Positions 41,261-52,652 of a stretch of DNA of 64,000 bases are shown here, in pieces; the stretch's first letter is position 1, and every line of letters starts with the position of its first letter. The position numbers were made by a program, and so were the translations under genes. The notes under the pieces were generated by a model. The model worked only from the letters and a program-made list of their open reading frames with translations, ran no database searches and was not told the origin of the DNA. Source of the DNA: Alloascoidea africana (taxonomy: Eukaryota; Ascomycota; Alloascoideomycetes; Alloascoideales; Alloascoideaceae); the NCBI GenBank assembly GCA_030581615.1, contig JAKTTT010000001.1, positions 682,001 to 746,000 on the forward strand, in the 5' to 3' direction.

Positions 41261-44243
41261 ATGGCTGCGACCGGACTAATACAGGCTATCTCCAAAGACT
41301 CCGTTCACCAGATAACATCTGGTCAGGTAATAGTAGATCTTACCTCTGCAGTAAAAGAGCTTGTTGAAAATGGATTAGATGCTGGTGCTTCATCAATTGA
41401 AGTGAGACTGAAAAATTACGGAGTAGAGTCTCTCGAGGTGGTTGATAACGGCTCTGGAATATCAAAAGAAGACTATGAAGGAATCACTCTAAAACATCAT
41501 ACTTCAAAGCTACAGTCGTATAGCGATCTCTCATTTGTATCCACTTTTGGATTTAGGGGGGAAGCAATGAGCTCTTTATGTGCCGTTTCAAAAATCACAG
41601 TCACAACAGCAACTGAAGAAGAAGCGCCAAAAGCATCCAAATTGGAGTTCGATCATTCTGGGAAATTACAAAAGGTTTCAGTGGTTTCTGGTTTAAAAGG
41701 TACCAGCGTGTTGATTACAGGACTATTTGAACCTCTTCCTGTGCGGCGGAAAGACTTTATCAAAAACTGTAAACGCGAATTTACAAAAGCGCTTCAGCTA
41801 TTACAGGCATATTCTATTGTTACCACTGATGTTAAAATCACAGTTTCTCATATCACGCCAAAGAGCAAATCGGCCAATAGCGGAAGAAAGTCAATCTTGA
41901 TTTCATCAAGAGGGAATGCTTGTGTTTCTGACAATATATTGAATGTTTATGGAACATCAGGAATGAAGGGGTTGATTCCTTTGGCCCTTAATCTTACGAT
42001 ACAGCAAAAATCAAGGTTTTTGTTTGCCAAGAATGAACTTTCGAATATGACCAGTGAAAATGGAAACGACTTTGAGTTTGTTATTTCTATGGAAGGGTTT
42101 ATTTCTGCGCCGTCCTTTGGACAAGGCCGCTCTTCTTCAGATCGACAGTTGCTTTACATCAACTCGAGGCCTGTTAACCTTCCTCAAGTTTCCAAAGTCA
42201 TTAATGATGTTTATAAATCTTATAATCATTTACAGTATCCAGTTATTGTTCTAAACATGAAGATTGATACTCGATTTTACGATGTCAATGTTACGCCTGA
42301 TAAAAGAACTATTCTAATACACAATGAAACATCTGTGTTAGAGACGATGCGAGATGCAGTGATGGAGTTTTTTTCCCAGTTCAGCCATGTTATGCCAAAA
42401 AATTCTTCAGATCAAGAGCCAGCTAAAACGAATCACTTTGGGCGCTCATTAAGACACCTTGCCTTACCAGATAGTAAACTGACCCTTGAATCTGAACCTA
42501 AAGAGGACAGTTTGAATAGTAGTCAAACGAGTCATGACGATGGAATGACTGAAGAATTTGATTCTGATATTTCATCAAGCCCTTCAATGATAAAGAACAA
42601 AATTACCCCACTCTCATCACCACAACCAACGAATGATTGTACTCGTCCATTAAACGCTTCCACACCTGTCAAGCGTGCAAAATACGATCACACCATTACC
42701 GATACAAACAAATCTAAAAAATCAAAACGTGCACTTCGAGATCTTGATTTTAGTGTTTTTCAGAATTCCTTGAGTACAAGGAAAATTAAAAGTACGCCAA
42801 AGACAAAAGAAGTTATTCAAGCTACCATAGACGATGCAACAACCACACAACAAGAAGGTGAAATACAAGAAAGCTTCAATTCAGAAAATCAGCTAGGCAG
42901 CGAAAACAATAATGAGGACCAGACTGATGGAGTCATAACCCCTGATTTTACTCACAATCGTTCAGGGGATCTCATGAAAGACTCTATTGAAGTTTGTGAG
43001 ATAGATTGTATTGATGAAACCGAAAACAAGAGCAATGACATGGAGATCACTACTGAGTCGGCATATCGTGAAGCAAGGAATCTATCTGATGGAAAGGAAG
43101 ATTTACGAAGGAAATTCAGTCGTGTAGCTCGCACTATCAACTGCGATTGTGCCAGCTCACACGGGCCAAAGTTTTCTCATCCAAGACCAACAGCAGAAAA
43201 ACAAGTTGTGCCCGATAAGATATCTAGTTCTAGCACGTCTGGACTTTCATGCTTTCTTTCCGTGAACAATAAAGAGATCATATCTTTATTTAAGAAACAG
43301 AATACTTCAACAGTCGAGCCTCACTCTGAAGTTTCCAGTTCAAAACAAAAAGGGCTTACGGTTTTTGATATCACTGATGAAGAGGCCCAGGAAACAAAAT
43401 TATCCATGTCTGTTTCAAAACAGGATTTTGAAAAAATGAGTATTGCTGGCCAATTTAACCTCGGGTTTATACTGGCCGTTAAAGCCAACAAACGCAGTTC
43501 CCTAGAATCCAGTAACAACTCAAAGCTCGATTTGTTTATTATTGATCAGCACGCATCTGATGAAATTTATAATTTTGAAAGGCTTCAAAGAGAAACCACA
43601 TTCCGAGACCAGCCACTTGTCATGTAAGTTTCTTTGTTAGCACAAGATAACATTGTTCAATTGACTAATAGCGACATCAATACTGTATTCATAGCCCACA
43701 AACACTTGAACTGAGTGCTATGGATGAGCTGACTGTGATATCGCATGAGAAAGTTTTTCGCGAGAATGGCTACCGTTTAAAAATAGATGACGAAAAGGAA
43801 CCAGGAAGAAGGTGTCAACTCCTTTCTATTCCGTTTTCAAAGAATACAGTGTTTGATGAAACAGGTAAGTAAACTTTTGAGCATGGTTGGGAGTTGGGTA
43901 CTAACAATGCAACTAGACTTTCATGAATTGATCTATTTGATCAGAGAAAGCCACGGTCAAACGTCAGCTATCAGATGTTCCAAGATACGAAGAATGTTTG
44001 CTTCAAGAGCATGTCGGAGCAGTGTCATGATTGGGCAGCATCTACCAAATTCAGCGATGGTGAAGATAGTCCGACATCTAGGAACATTGGATAAACCTTG
44101 GGTAAGTATTTGTACGCTCTTTTACTACTTGTTTTTGGTGAGCTAACAAACCGAGATAGAACTGTCCCCATGGGAGGCCAACTATGAGACACCTAATGGA
44201 GTTGGATAAATGGAGTTCTTTTGATGAAGATTGCTTTTCTTAG
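41261..44243 (+). CDS. PMS1: DNA mismatch repair protein PMS1 (MutL alpha subunit), four exons
   Basis: Model join(41261..43623, 43695..43864, 43917..44101, 44160..44243), 933 residues, in phase across all junctions. The N-terminal GHKL ATPase shows VKELVENGLDAGA, VVDNGSGI, FGFRGEAMSSL and GTSVLITGLF. A long Ser/Asp-rich linker covers about residues 380-720. The C-terminal endonuclease has the metal motif DQHASDEIYNFE (762-773), then ACRSSVMIGQHL (about 877-888) and CPHGRP (about 908-913), all characteristic of eukaryotic PMS1/PMS2. With MLH1 it forms the nicking endonuclease of mismatch repair. Donors are GTAAGT throughout; branches include TACTAAC and GCTAAC. All three introns cluster in the last 600 bp, and the three small exons encode the conserved C-terminus. 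Confidence 0.95.
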
Positions 44244-44626
44244 ATACGAGTTTTAATTGGAGGGTTAAATACAGGAATCTGGGGGCATGGATCATGATAT
44301 TCTACAAACGATAGTAGATACATTAGTTTTACAATAAGGCCAATACTTTCCAGAACAAACAACTAAAATTAAAAATCATCTATAGTGCAATGGTCCATTT
44401 CAAAACAATTAATCCTGAATGTGATTGTTAGCGCCCAGGTTTTTCCACTCGGGTTCGGGTTCGGCTTGGCCCAGCACCACTGTACAAGTAACATAAAACC
44501 TCCTATAGTAATGTAACAGCCATATCGGTGAATTGACGAGCCCTTGGTTTCCCTTGAGCTCTTAAGTTATATATTAATTTCGCCAAATGGTTACACGCAA
44601 GGTTGGCTTTTATTGAGGTCTCCATC
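44244..44626. other. Convergent gap, PMS1 / flavodoxin-like gene
   Basis: 383 bp between two 3' ends. A direct repeat GGGTTCGGGTTCGGC sits at about 44452. Nothing else seen. Confidence 0.5.
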
Positions 44627-45379
44627 TTAAACCACCACACATCTTGGTAGGCCACAGAAAGAACTCTCTTTTTCCCCTTCTTCCTTCTTTACTAGTCGTT
44701 TTCTTTCTTTGGACTGGGCAATGCTATCTGAGGAACTTTTGGCTTTTTCAATTGTAGACGTAGATTTGGAAGAGCTCTTGGCGAATTTTGAGGCTTCTTT
44801 GAAAAATGATTCTCCTTGGATTGTCGCGATTTTGATCTCAGTCCCATTGGCGTCTCTCGAGTTGTCAGCACCAGTATATACGCCTGCCCCCCAAGGAGAT
44901 CCACCATGGACTTCCTCAAAGGTTGTCAATTGAGGAAAAGCATCTTTGTAACCTAAGGGAATGTAAATCATCCCATGGTGTATGAAATTTGAAAGGGCTG
45001 TTTTCACAGCCGCTTCCTGCCCTCCTCCAGGACCACCAGTAGAAACAAAGACACCAAAAGGTTTGTGATAAAGTGCAGAATTGGCCCAGAGAGCACCAGT
45101 TCCATCCCAAAAAGATTTAAATTGAGCTGGAACACTTCCAAAGTGGGCAGGAAAACCAAATAGAAATGCATCGTAGGATTCTAGGATCTCGTTTGTCACC
45201 AAAGGGAAATCTGGTTTTGGAGGAGCATCCATTTTCCCCAAAATCTCATCGCTTAGAGTCTCTGGAGTTTGAAAAATGTCAGCGTTTCCTCCAGCGGCTT
45301 CAACACCTTCCTTTTCAGCTTTGGCTAATGCGACAACGTGCCCATATGTTGTGTAGATTATGATGGCTATTTTGACCAT
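44627..45379 (-). CDS. Flavodoxin-like NAD(P)H:quinone oxidoreductase (YCP4/PST2/WrbA type)
   Basis: A 250-residue protein. The first 200 residues are a WrbA-type flavodoxin: KIAIIIYTTYGHVVALA at the N-terminus forms the FMN phosphate loop, AFLFGFPAHFGSVPAQFKSFWD and FVSTGGPGGGQEA are the family signatures, and the central FIHHGMIYIPLGY block is typical. These enzymes reduce quinones by two electrons with FMN and protect from redox stress. About 50 extra residues follow, Ser/Lys-rich and ending CGLPRCVVV. The terminal Cys-Val-Val-Val fits a CaaX prenylation box, with a second Cys five residues before it that could be acylated, so the protein is probably membrane-attached like yeast Ycp4. That localisation is inference. 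No intron. Confidence 0.9.
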   Translation of the reverse strand: MVKIAIIIYTTYGHVVALAKAEKEGVEAAGGNADIFQTPETLSDEILGKMDAPPKPDFPLVTNEILESYDAFLFGFPAHFGSVPAQFKSFWDGTGALWANSALYHKPFGVFVSTGGPGGGQEAAVKTALSNFIHHGMIYIPLGYKDAFPQLTTFEEVHGGSPWGAGVYTGADNSRDANGTEIKIATIQGESFFKEASKFAKSSSKSTSTIEKAKSSSDSIAQSKERKRLVKKEEGEKESSFCGLPRCVVV

Positions 45380-46085
45380 TGTTTTAATCCTCTGGTTCTA
45401 ATTTTTACCTGTGAAAGACTTTTGATGGTTTTACTCCGATGGACTAACTGTACAATTTATATACAATCTTTTATCTTAGTATATATCCTGTTGATCTGAG
45501 TATCGCCTACGTTACCATTAGTAATGCCCGTTACACTTTAGTGCGATCATATCTTGGTCAGAATTACATAAGTGCAGGACGTTAAAGATTGAAATATAAC
45601 TCGCGTGAGTCAGCGCGCCAAACAATCTTTTTCAAGAAATGACTAAGCTTCGTTGGCATTTTTAATTCTTTTTCTCTTGCTCTATCAACCACTCATTTCG
45701 TATTTTGCTGAGCATTCTCTGGTTTTAATGATTCCAAGGCTTCATGTTCGTCAGACCAGCCAGCGAAATACGTGATTTTGACACATGCACACCTATACAG
45801 TCCTTGAAATTACAGATGCCAGCACCTGAACTAGTCCCAATCCTGAAATATCACTAATCAGCCCAGTTTTACCTCAATTGTCGCCAAAACTGGGCCCTGC
45901 CATGTCAGGAACGATCCAGGAACATGCGTGGGAGCTCGATTTGTGACTGTTTTTCCCCAAATGTTTTATCGACATCACGTGTGTCAGATGACATAAGCAC
46001 CTGTTAATAGAAACTTTACAACGCTTCAACATCACCTTCCATTATTTCCCAAACCATTAGGTATGCGCTAATTCAACTATTTACA
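45380..46085. promoter_or_regulatory. Divergent promoter region, flavodoxin-like gene / KCS1
   Basis: 706 bp. A CACGTG E-box at 45976-45981, about 105 bp upstream of the KCS1 ATG, is the core bound by Pho4 and Cbf1. Since KCS1 products act in phosphate signalling, a Pho4 link is attractive, but the hexamer is expected several times per 64 kb by chance. No open frame of note. Confidence 0.45.
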
Positions 46086-49000
46086 ATGGCTGATACGGAG
46101 AAAGAGAAAGCACACAGACATCATTCCAACAAGACTGTATCGGCCTCTAGAAAAGTCTCTAGATCTCTCCGTCTTTTTAGAGGAGACGATAATCGCGAAG
46201 AGGATCATCTTCAAGGTACTCCTCATCTACCCAACCGTTCTCTTCGGCGGCATCCAAAACATAAGTCACCTGAAGAAAGCATCCAGGATGAAGAGCCTGT
46301 TAGCCTAGCTAGTGAAACGGTTGCAGGACCTACTGAAGATGTAGACATAGGAAGTGGGTCGCAACCGCCCATGTCTCTTCCGGTGTCAAGATCTAATCCT
46401 ATTCCAATGCCAACTGCAAAATATGGCTCCCAAATAAAAATACCTAGCCGAGGAGTGTCCCTTGCTAAGACTGGCAGTCCTTTCAAATCTAGTTTGGGGG
46501 CTACATCTACAGTTGCTTCCAGATCTTCAATTAGTGTTGCTGAGGGGCTACATAAGATAAGATCAACCACAAATAGAGATCCTATCTCTCAGAGCGTAGA
46601 CTCTCAGGATTCTACGTCTGAGAATTCTCTTGAGTCTCCTCATTATCTTTTCATTAGTGCGCATCGTCATGTGAATAGTTTTTCTCAAAAAACAGACACA
46701 GAATCAGCAAAAGTTTCTCGGGAGAGGATAGCCAACGAAGAAAACAAAACCGATTTGCCAGCAGATAAACACTCACCAGCGCTGGATATTTCGAGGTCTG
46801 TCCCAAAGATTATCGCGCGGACTTCAACATTGACCAAATCGCTTGCTGAATACAAAGAGCCTAAGAAGGAGAGTGGGAAAGAGCACCGGCAGAAACAACA
46901 TAATGTATCTTCAGCCACTTATATACCTCATAGATCAGGCTCGGGATCTGGGAGCTTTGAAAAAGCTGAGAGATTAACAAAAGAAGTTGAGTTCTCTGAA
47001 GAGGATGAATCGGAAGACTCTGTCTTGGAAGATGTGCAGACTGGTTCAAGTGATAATAAAAAATTCCCTGAGCCGAATAATACCAGAGAGAATATCCTGT
47101 CTAAACCAAGCAAAGATATGACCAGATCTCCTTCTCAAAGCTTTAAATTAATTCCACCGCCTACACTAAAAGAGCCAACAAAAGTGAAAGATGTTGAATC
47201 GGATACCCAAGATATCGAGAATGAAAATAAGCATCATTATCCATTGGCTGTAGAGTTGACACCTTTCAAGCATAAAGTTGGAGGACATACCGCTATTTTC
47301 AGATTTTCAAAAAGGGCTGTTTGTAAAGTGCTGGTCAACAGAGAAAATTCCTGGTATGAAGGCATCGAGCAGAAACACCCAGAGCTTTTAAAGTTTATGC
47401 CGAAGTATATTGGGGTCTTAAATGTCAGATACACTAATGCTTTGGATCCTTGTACAGAAAATGAATTAAATAGAACCAAAGCAGATATTCCTGTTGGATC
47501 ATTTAACTCAATAGACCGATCGTACCGAGATGACTTTCTTCCAGAAGTTGTCCTTGATGATAACAAGCACATTATACCAGATTCACTTTGGAACAAATAC
47601 TCAAGCTCGGCACCTTCGTCAAGCTATTTAACTTTACCAGTTGCACCAATGCTTAACAAGTTTCTTTCTGTTGCTAAGGAAAATGATAGCACCTCGAATA
47701 AAGTGAATGACTCAAGAAAGAGCGTTCAAACTTGGGGTTCTACTAAAGTCAATACCAAACTACAAGCTCAGGTTTGGAAAGAAGCAATAGAACCTATCTT
47801 TCAGCTTCCGAGGGATAGCTTGAGCAGGCATCGAGTTGCCCCTGGCTCAAATAGTTCAACGGAAAGTTACTATCACAAACGCCATTTCAGCAATGGAAAC
47901 ATGGCTTCACAGGTAACTTCTTCGAAAGAGAGGTTTTTCAAAAAACATGGAATTCAAATGCGAAGTTCTCATCACAGCATGACGGATTTGGAACATTTGA
48001 AAGAATCAAAAATAGGCGAAGTCTCTGCTCCCCCAAATGCCTCTTCCAAGTGCCAAGTTTTATCTTCAGTAGATGATATTGCCTCTAGATTAGAGGAAGG
48101 CTTGACTTTAAAAAACGCGCCTGCTCATAGCCCTGAAGTATTTGAGATGGAGGAAGAATCTCAGAACTCTGCCCAGAGCCCTAGGAACTCTCTGCACTCT
48201 TTTAACGATATGAGTCCAAGAGCAGATGAAGACGATGCTTTGAGCACATTTTCTACTTCATCCAACAAGCCGAACGAACCTTTTCAAATCACCTCTCAAC
48301 GTCTTGAGCGTTTTATTCTCTTGGAAGATCTCACTAGTGGGCGGAAAAAGCCATGTGTTCTCGATCTAAAAATGGGAACGAGACAGTATGGCATAGATGC
48401 AACGCCAGCAAAGCAGCAATCTCAAAATAAGAAATGCCGGAATACAACAAGTAGGCGTCTAGGGGTGCGAATTTGTGGGATGCAAGTCTGGGATGTTGCG
48501 AAGCAGAAATACATATCCAAAGACAAGTATTTTGGCCGTAGAATTAAGGCTGGAAAACAATTTCAGGATTGTCTAACGAGATTCCTATACGATGGCCAGC
48601 ATTCATATTCAGTTGTTCGATATATCCCTTCGTTGATCAGCAGAATAGATGAACTCAAAGAGATTTTTTCTAAATTGAACGGATACAGAATGTATGGGTC
48701 TAGTCTATTGTTAATGTATGATGGTTATCCCCATGAAAACATCAACACAAAGAATGAAGAGAGTCCCACTTCGCAGGTCGAAGACCAGCAACAAGATGAT
48801 GACAGACCTAGAAAAGGAATGTCGGCAAGAATTATTGATTTTGCACAGTGTGTCAACGAGGATACAAAATTGGAAGACACAGCTTTTCCACCACATCATG
48901 TGAATAGTCCTGACAGAGGCTATTTGAGGGGATTACAATCTCTAAAGTTTTATTTGACAAAGTAAGTTCTTTTCTTTCAAAAATATATTCACTACTAATT

Positions 49001-49227
49001 CTTGTTTTAGCATCTTCGAGCTTGTCACAGGAATGGAATATAATGAAGGCATAGCTGCTCAAATAATCAAAGAGCGCAAATCACCATACCGAGATCTCGA
49101 TGCACCACTCACAGATCTTCCTTCATATGATTCTGATGAAGAGAATCTAACAGTCGGTGATGCCAATGCTCCTCTGGGGCACAACGAAGTTCCATACTTT
49201 AGTAACGACGAAGATGTGTCAGAATGA
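46086..49227 (+). CDS. KCS1: Inositol hexakisphosphate kinase KCS1, two exons
   Basis: Model join(46086..48961, 49011..49227), 1030 residues (yeast Kcs1 has 1050). The 49-nt intron has donor GTAAGT, branch CTAATTC and acceptor TTTAG; phase is kept by completing an Asn codon in YLTNIFELVTG. The N-terminal 380 residues are Ser-rich and disordered, followed by [24 protein letters not shown], the start of the kinase fold. Catalytic signatures: [14 protein letters not shown] (the PxxxDxKxG inositol-binding motif, about 755-768), SSLLLMYDG (about 870-878) and RIIDFAQC (about 914). It phosphorylates InsP6 to 5-InsP7, a signal controlling phosphate homeostasis, vacuoles and telomeres. Lies upstream of the LINE insertion. 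Confidence 0.94.
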
Positions 49228-49554
49228 TGCAATTATTTGTTTTTAAATTTCGCTTGCATCACTTATGTTAACATAATGGCATGGTTTTTTATTTCTTTTT
49301 GTTGTCTTTTCCGGTTCCTTGTAAGTATTTACATTTAACGGCTTCTACTTACATTGTATAATATTGGTTTTTATTTTTTCACCTGTCTATATAGTAATAG
49401 TGATATACGTACATATAATACAGATTTTTATATATTCTTAGCCAACTTTCGAGATGATTAGTCGGACTTGTTCGCACTTGTTGGAAATTGCTAACATTCT
49501 TCATGTTGAGAGTATATCACGTGATCTTCAGAGTGTTTACTATTTATTCTGTTG

Positions 49555-49568
49555 AAGCTTCCTCTTCT
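49555..49568. repeat. Left target-site duplication of the LINE
   Basis: AAGCTTCCTCTTCT, identical to the copy at 50308-50321 after the poly(A) tail. It marks the exact 5' junction of the insertion. Confidence 0.9.
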
Positions 49569-50307
49569 GAAAGCCTGAACCTAGACAAAGACCCAACCAC
49601 AGAGCAACTGAAAAGCACATGGAAGAAACTGTGCAAAGAATATGCTTTCGAACTATGGGAAAAAGAATTCGACTCCAATACGTTGAACCCACGATATATG
49701 GCGAATAAAGATCACAACGTGAAAATCCCGACACAAAAATCCGACCTGATTCTGCAAAAATACTTCAAGGAACCCAAACCCATCCTCTCAGCCTTGGCTC
49801 AGTTGTTGAGTGGTACGAGTGTGATCGATCACAAAGTAAAGAAATATCTCTCCCCTGAGGACATAGCGTGCCGTTGTGGCAAGCTGGTACCTCGCTCCGA
49901 CCATGAAGTCTTGGAATGCCCCCTGTGGGCAGAGGAGAGAATCAAAAGCGGATTGGCCGACTTCCAGTCCACACACGAAATGCTAAAAAAGGAGAATATC
50001 CCAAAGCTGGTAGATTTCTACAAGCTGAGATATGCGGTGAACAGTCAAAGTAGCACAAGTTCTCAGAGTGAGCAATAAGCCCTGATTACCTGGCTATGAC
50101 GCAAACGCCAGGCGCGTGCCGGTTTGCTGACTGGTCAAAACTTTTCTCCCTAGTCGCTCCCAGAATGCCCCGGTGTCAATCGTGGAAAACCAACCCAAAG
50201 GCTCGAATAGTTTTGAGTGTGCCCCTCTCGGACGAGTAAGAGGAGTACGGGTGTTTACTTAGTAAGTACTTTAGGCACAGTAATATAAAAGTATAAAAAA
50301 AAAAAAA
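49569..50307 (+). mobile_element. 5'-truncated LINE (non-LTR retrotransposon) insertion
   Basis: A 739-bp insert bounded by a 14-bp direct repeat and ending in a poly(A) run (about 50295-50308). Its open frame ends at 50078 and encodes about 169 residues of the C-terminal end of a LINE ORF2. The CRCG...H..LECPLW pattern is the terminal Cys/His motif, and the preceding helical stretch matches the tail after the reverse transcriptase/RNase H region. A 3' UTR of about 215 bp follows. The insert is visibly less AT-rich than its flanks. The intact frame and identical duplications imply recent insertion. The open frame continues upstream of 49569 only through flanking host sequence, so translation from further upstream is spurious. 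Truncation at the 5' end is normal for target-primed reverse transcription. Confidence 0.9.
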
Positions 50308-50321
50308 AAGCTTCCTCTTCT
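50308..50321. repeat. Right target-site duplication of the LINE
   Basis: AAGCTTCCTCTTCT directly after the poly(A) tail; its first two A residues cannot be told apart from the tail. Confidence 0.88.
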
Positions 50322-52652
50322 ACTTTTTTCTCCAAGCCCTCAATCTTCCATGAGCTAAACTCATGGGTTTCGATCTACTATCTACGCTCATTTTTGGTTG
50401 ATGATAATCACATCTTGGCTTTTGGACATTTTTCTTTGTTGGATGCTGCCTCTGGCTGCTTTCATTGACTGAAACATTCTTAATCTGGTGAACCAGAGTT
50501 GACTCTTGATTATACCCCCATTCGTTTTTTAACGACTCTTGACCTCAGCATTCAAGAAATACGCGGTGAATAGCGCGTAGAAAAATCTTTTCTATAATGG
50601 AAAAGGTATATACCATACACCCATACCATCATAATTGATGAAACTTGTCCTTATTGGGGACGGCAGATTCAGGATTTGGGTAGAATAGAGTTGAATACTC
50701 TTAAGGCCAGAGGACCAACCGAGAAACTGGAAAGGCAGTATATTGTCCCCGACGCGTTACAATTGACCAATTGGGGTTTCTGCTGATGTGCACCGTAGGA
50801 GTTTGAAGATATGTGTCAGTCATGAGTTGAAAGTTAAGAATGCAAATTTAGTACCTTACAAAAGGAATCTAATTTTGATTCAAGATGGTGCTTTGATACG
50901 TTCCGGGCGGCTTTCAATTTGTCAAACAGCAGTTTCCCCGGTCTTTTTGCATCGTTGTCATTTGGGCCGGTTTTTCGACCCTTCATAGAAGGGTTTTGGA
51001 ACTCCTCTCCTTCTACTATGAATCTGTGGCAAGTGCCAGTTTTGTTTATGCGTGGCTATTTTTTCCTTCCTTTGGAGGGGAATTGAGCCGCAAGGGTCTT
51101 TTTCCTTATGAGAGCCATTTTTCCCCTTGAACTTGAGAAGCTGAGATTGTAGTGGTCTCATGCCGACATGTTCGCATCAAAAAAGAAATAAGCTGTCGAG
51201 CTTGCCGCCGCTACATAAGGAAAATGCTTGGGAGTGTTGGGATTTGGGGTATATGCTGAGTTGATTTGATGTATTTGTTGGTCTCTGGGACATGTTTTTC
51301 GTTGCATACCAGTGGGAAATTTGTCCAAAGCAGAATAAAAGATGGTTATTATTGTCAAAGTGGGTTGTCGAGCCCTTTTGTGTCAATAATACTAGAAGTC
51401 TCTTACCTTTAAACAAGCCCGTTGCTGTGACATATCCTCTATTAAGGGACCTCTCAATGGAGGGAGTCAATGGCTATTTCTATTCAGGATGGCCATGTCT
51501 TTGATGGAATCGATCACTGCTACAGATAATGAGTTTTGTTAAGGTAATGCTGCTTCGCTCTAGAGACAAATTGCGTTTGGAGTGGATAGAGATACAAAGA
51601 TGGAGGGCTTCTTTTTTCCTGGATAAGTATTACGAATTATGGGTAAGCTGAGTATTTTTACTAATACAAACGCACAAGGGTACTAGGTTTTGGGAAGATG
51701 AGAGAGCTTCTACTGTGTCTTTCAAATGATTTAAGGTGAGTCAAAGTTCCACAATTTCAGAAATTGCTAGATTGTCAAAGACATAGTAGTAGGTTAGGTT
51801 AAGTTAGGTGGATAAGAGCTTCAAGATCTACAAAAATATTGATTCGTTGCCAATAATGGCACTATTAAGGTTTGACAATCGTTGACATTGTCAATCTGGT
51901 AAACTTGATATTGTCACCGTTTACGAATTGTGGGGGACATTTACATCTGTAGATGAAAACTGCTGGATGTTAACGTTAGATCCAAGTTTTCATTGTAGTT
52001 TGGATAACTTTGTGACATTCAGATATTTCAGATATTGAATTCTTCCTGACAAAGTTTAATTGGTATCTGGGGCTGGAGCTGAATGGAATTGTCATCCAGT
52101 ACCAACAGTAGATAAATAGCAGATAAACCGCTTCAACTGATATTTTGGGGAAGAAAAGACTAGCCATTTTTGTTTTTGTCCAGCCTCTTCTCTTTTACGC
52201 CTTTTCAACCTCTAAGCGGCTGGTTAAGCTTAATTTATACTCTACGCATTGGGTTCTATTTCGAGACACCTGCATCCCCAGAAAAGCTCATATTAGGGAA
52301 GGGTATTGAGAATTAGAATTTAGGTGTGTTTTTTGATTAACTGTTTAGGATGTAAGTAAGACAGACAAAGCTCTCTTCGAATGGCTTACGAATTAAAAAG
52401 TTGACTTTGTTTCCAAAAACGAACAGGTAAATGGAAATCCAGCCTTTGAATTTTTCCTTTACAAGAAGTAAGAGGGATCATGTGGGGTTTGGTTGCAAGC
52501 ATTGAACGCCTATTGCTTTATAGCGAGTACTTTTTTTGTTTAGTTTATTTGTATCCAATCTGCCCTTCTCTTCTCTTCTCTTCTTCTCTCAAACACTTTT
52601 TCAAGCTCCATTATTGTATTGCGCTATTTTCTATTAACAATTAGTTTCGGCA
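50322..52652. other. Gap between LINE and KTR gene
   Basis: About 2.3 kb without a recognised gene. A 49-codon open stretch at 50637-50786 (+) reads protein-like (CPYWGRQIQDLGRIELNTLK) but has no start codon of its own and no continuation, so it is at best a relic. The 300 bp before 52653 contain a TCTTC-rich pyrimidine tract (52566-52590), probably the KTR core promoter. Confidence 0.5.

Noticed and set aside
49488-49568. Start of the LINE-derived frame at 49488 as a host protein start
   Set aside because: The first 27 codons are flanking host DNA including the target-site duplication; the fusion is accidental.
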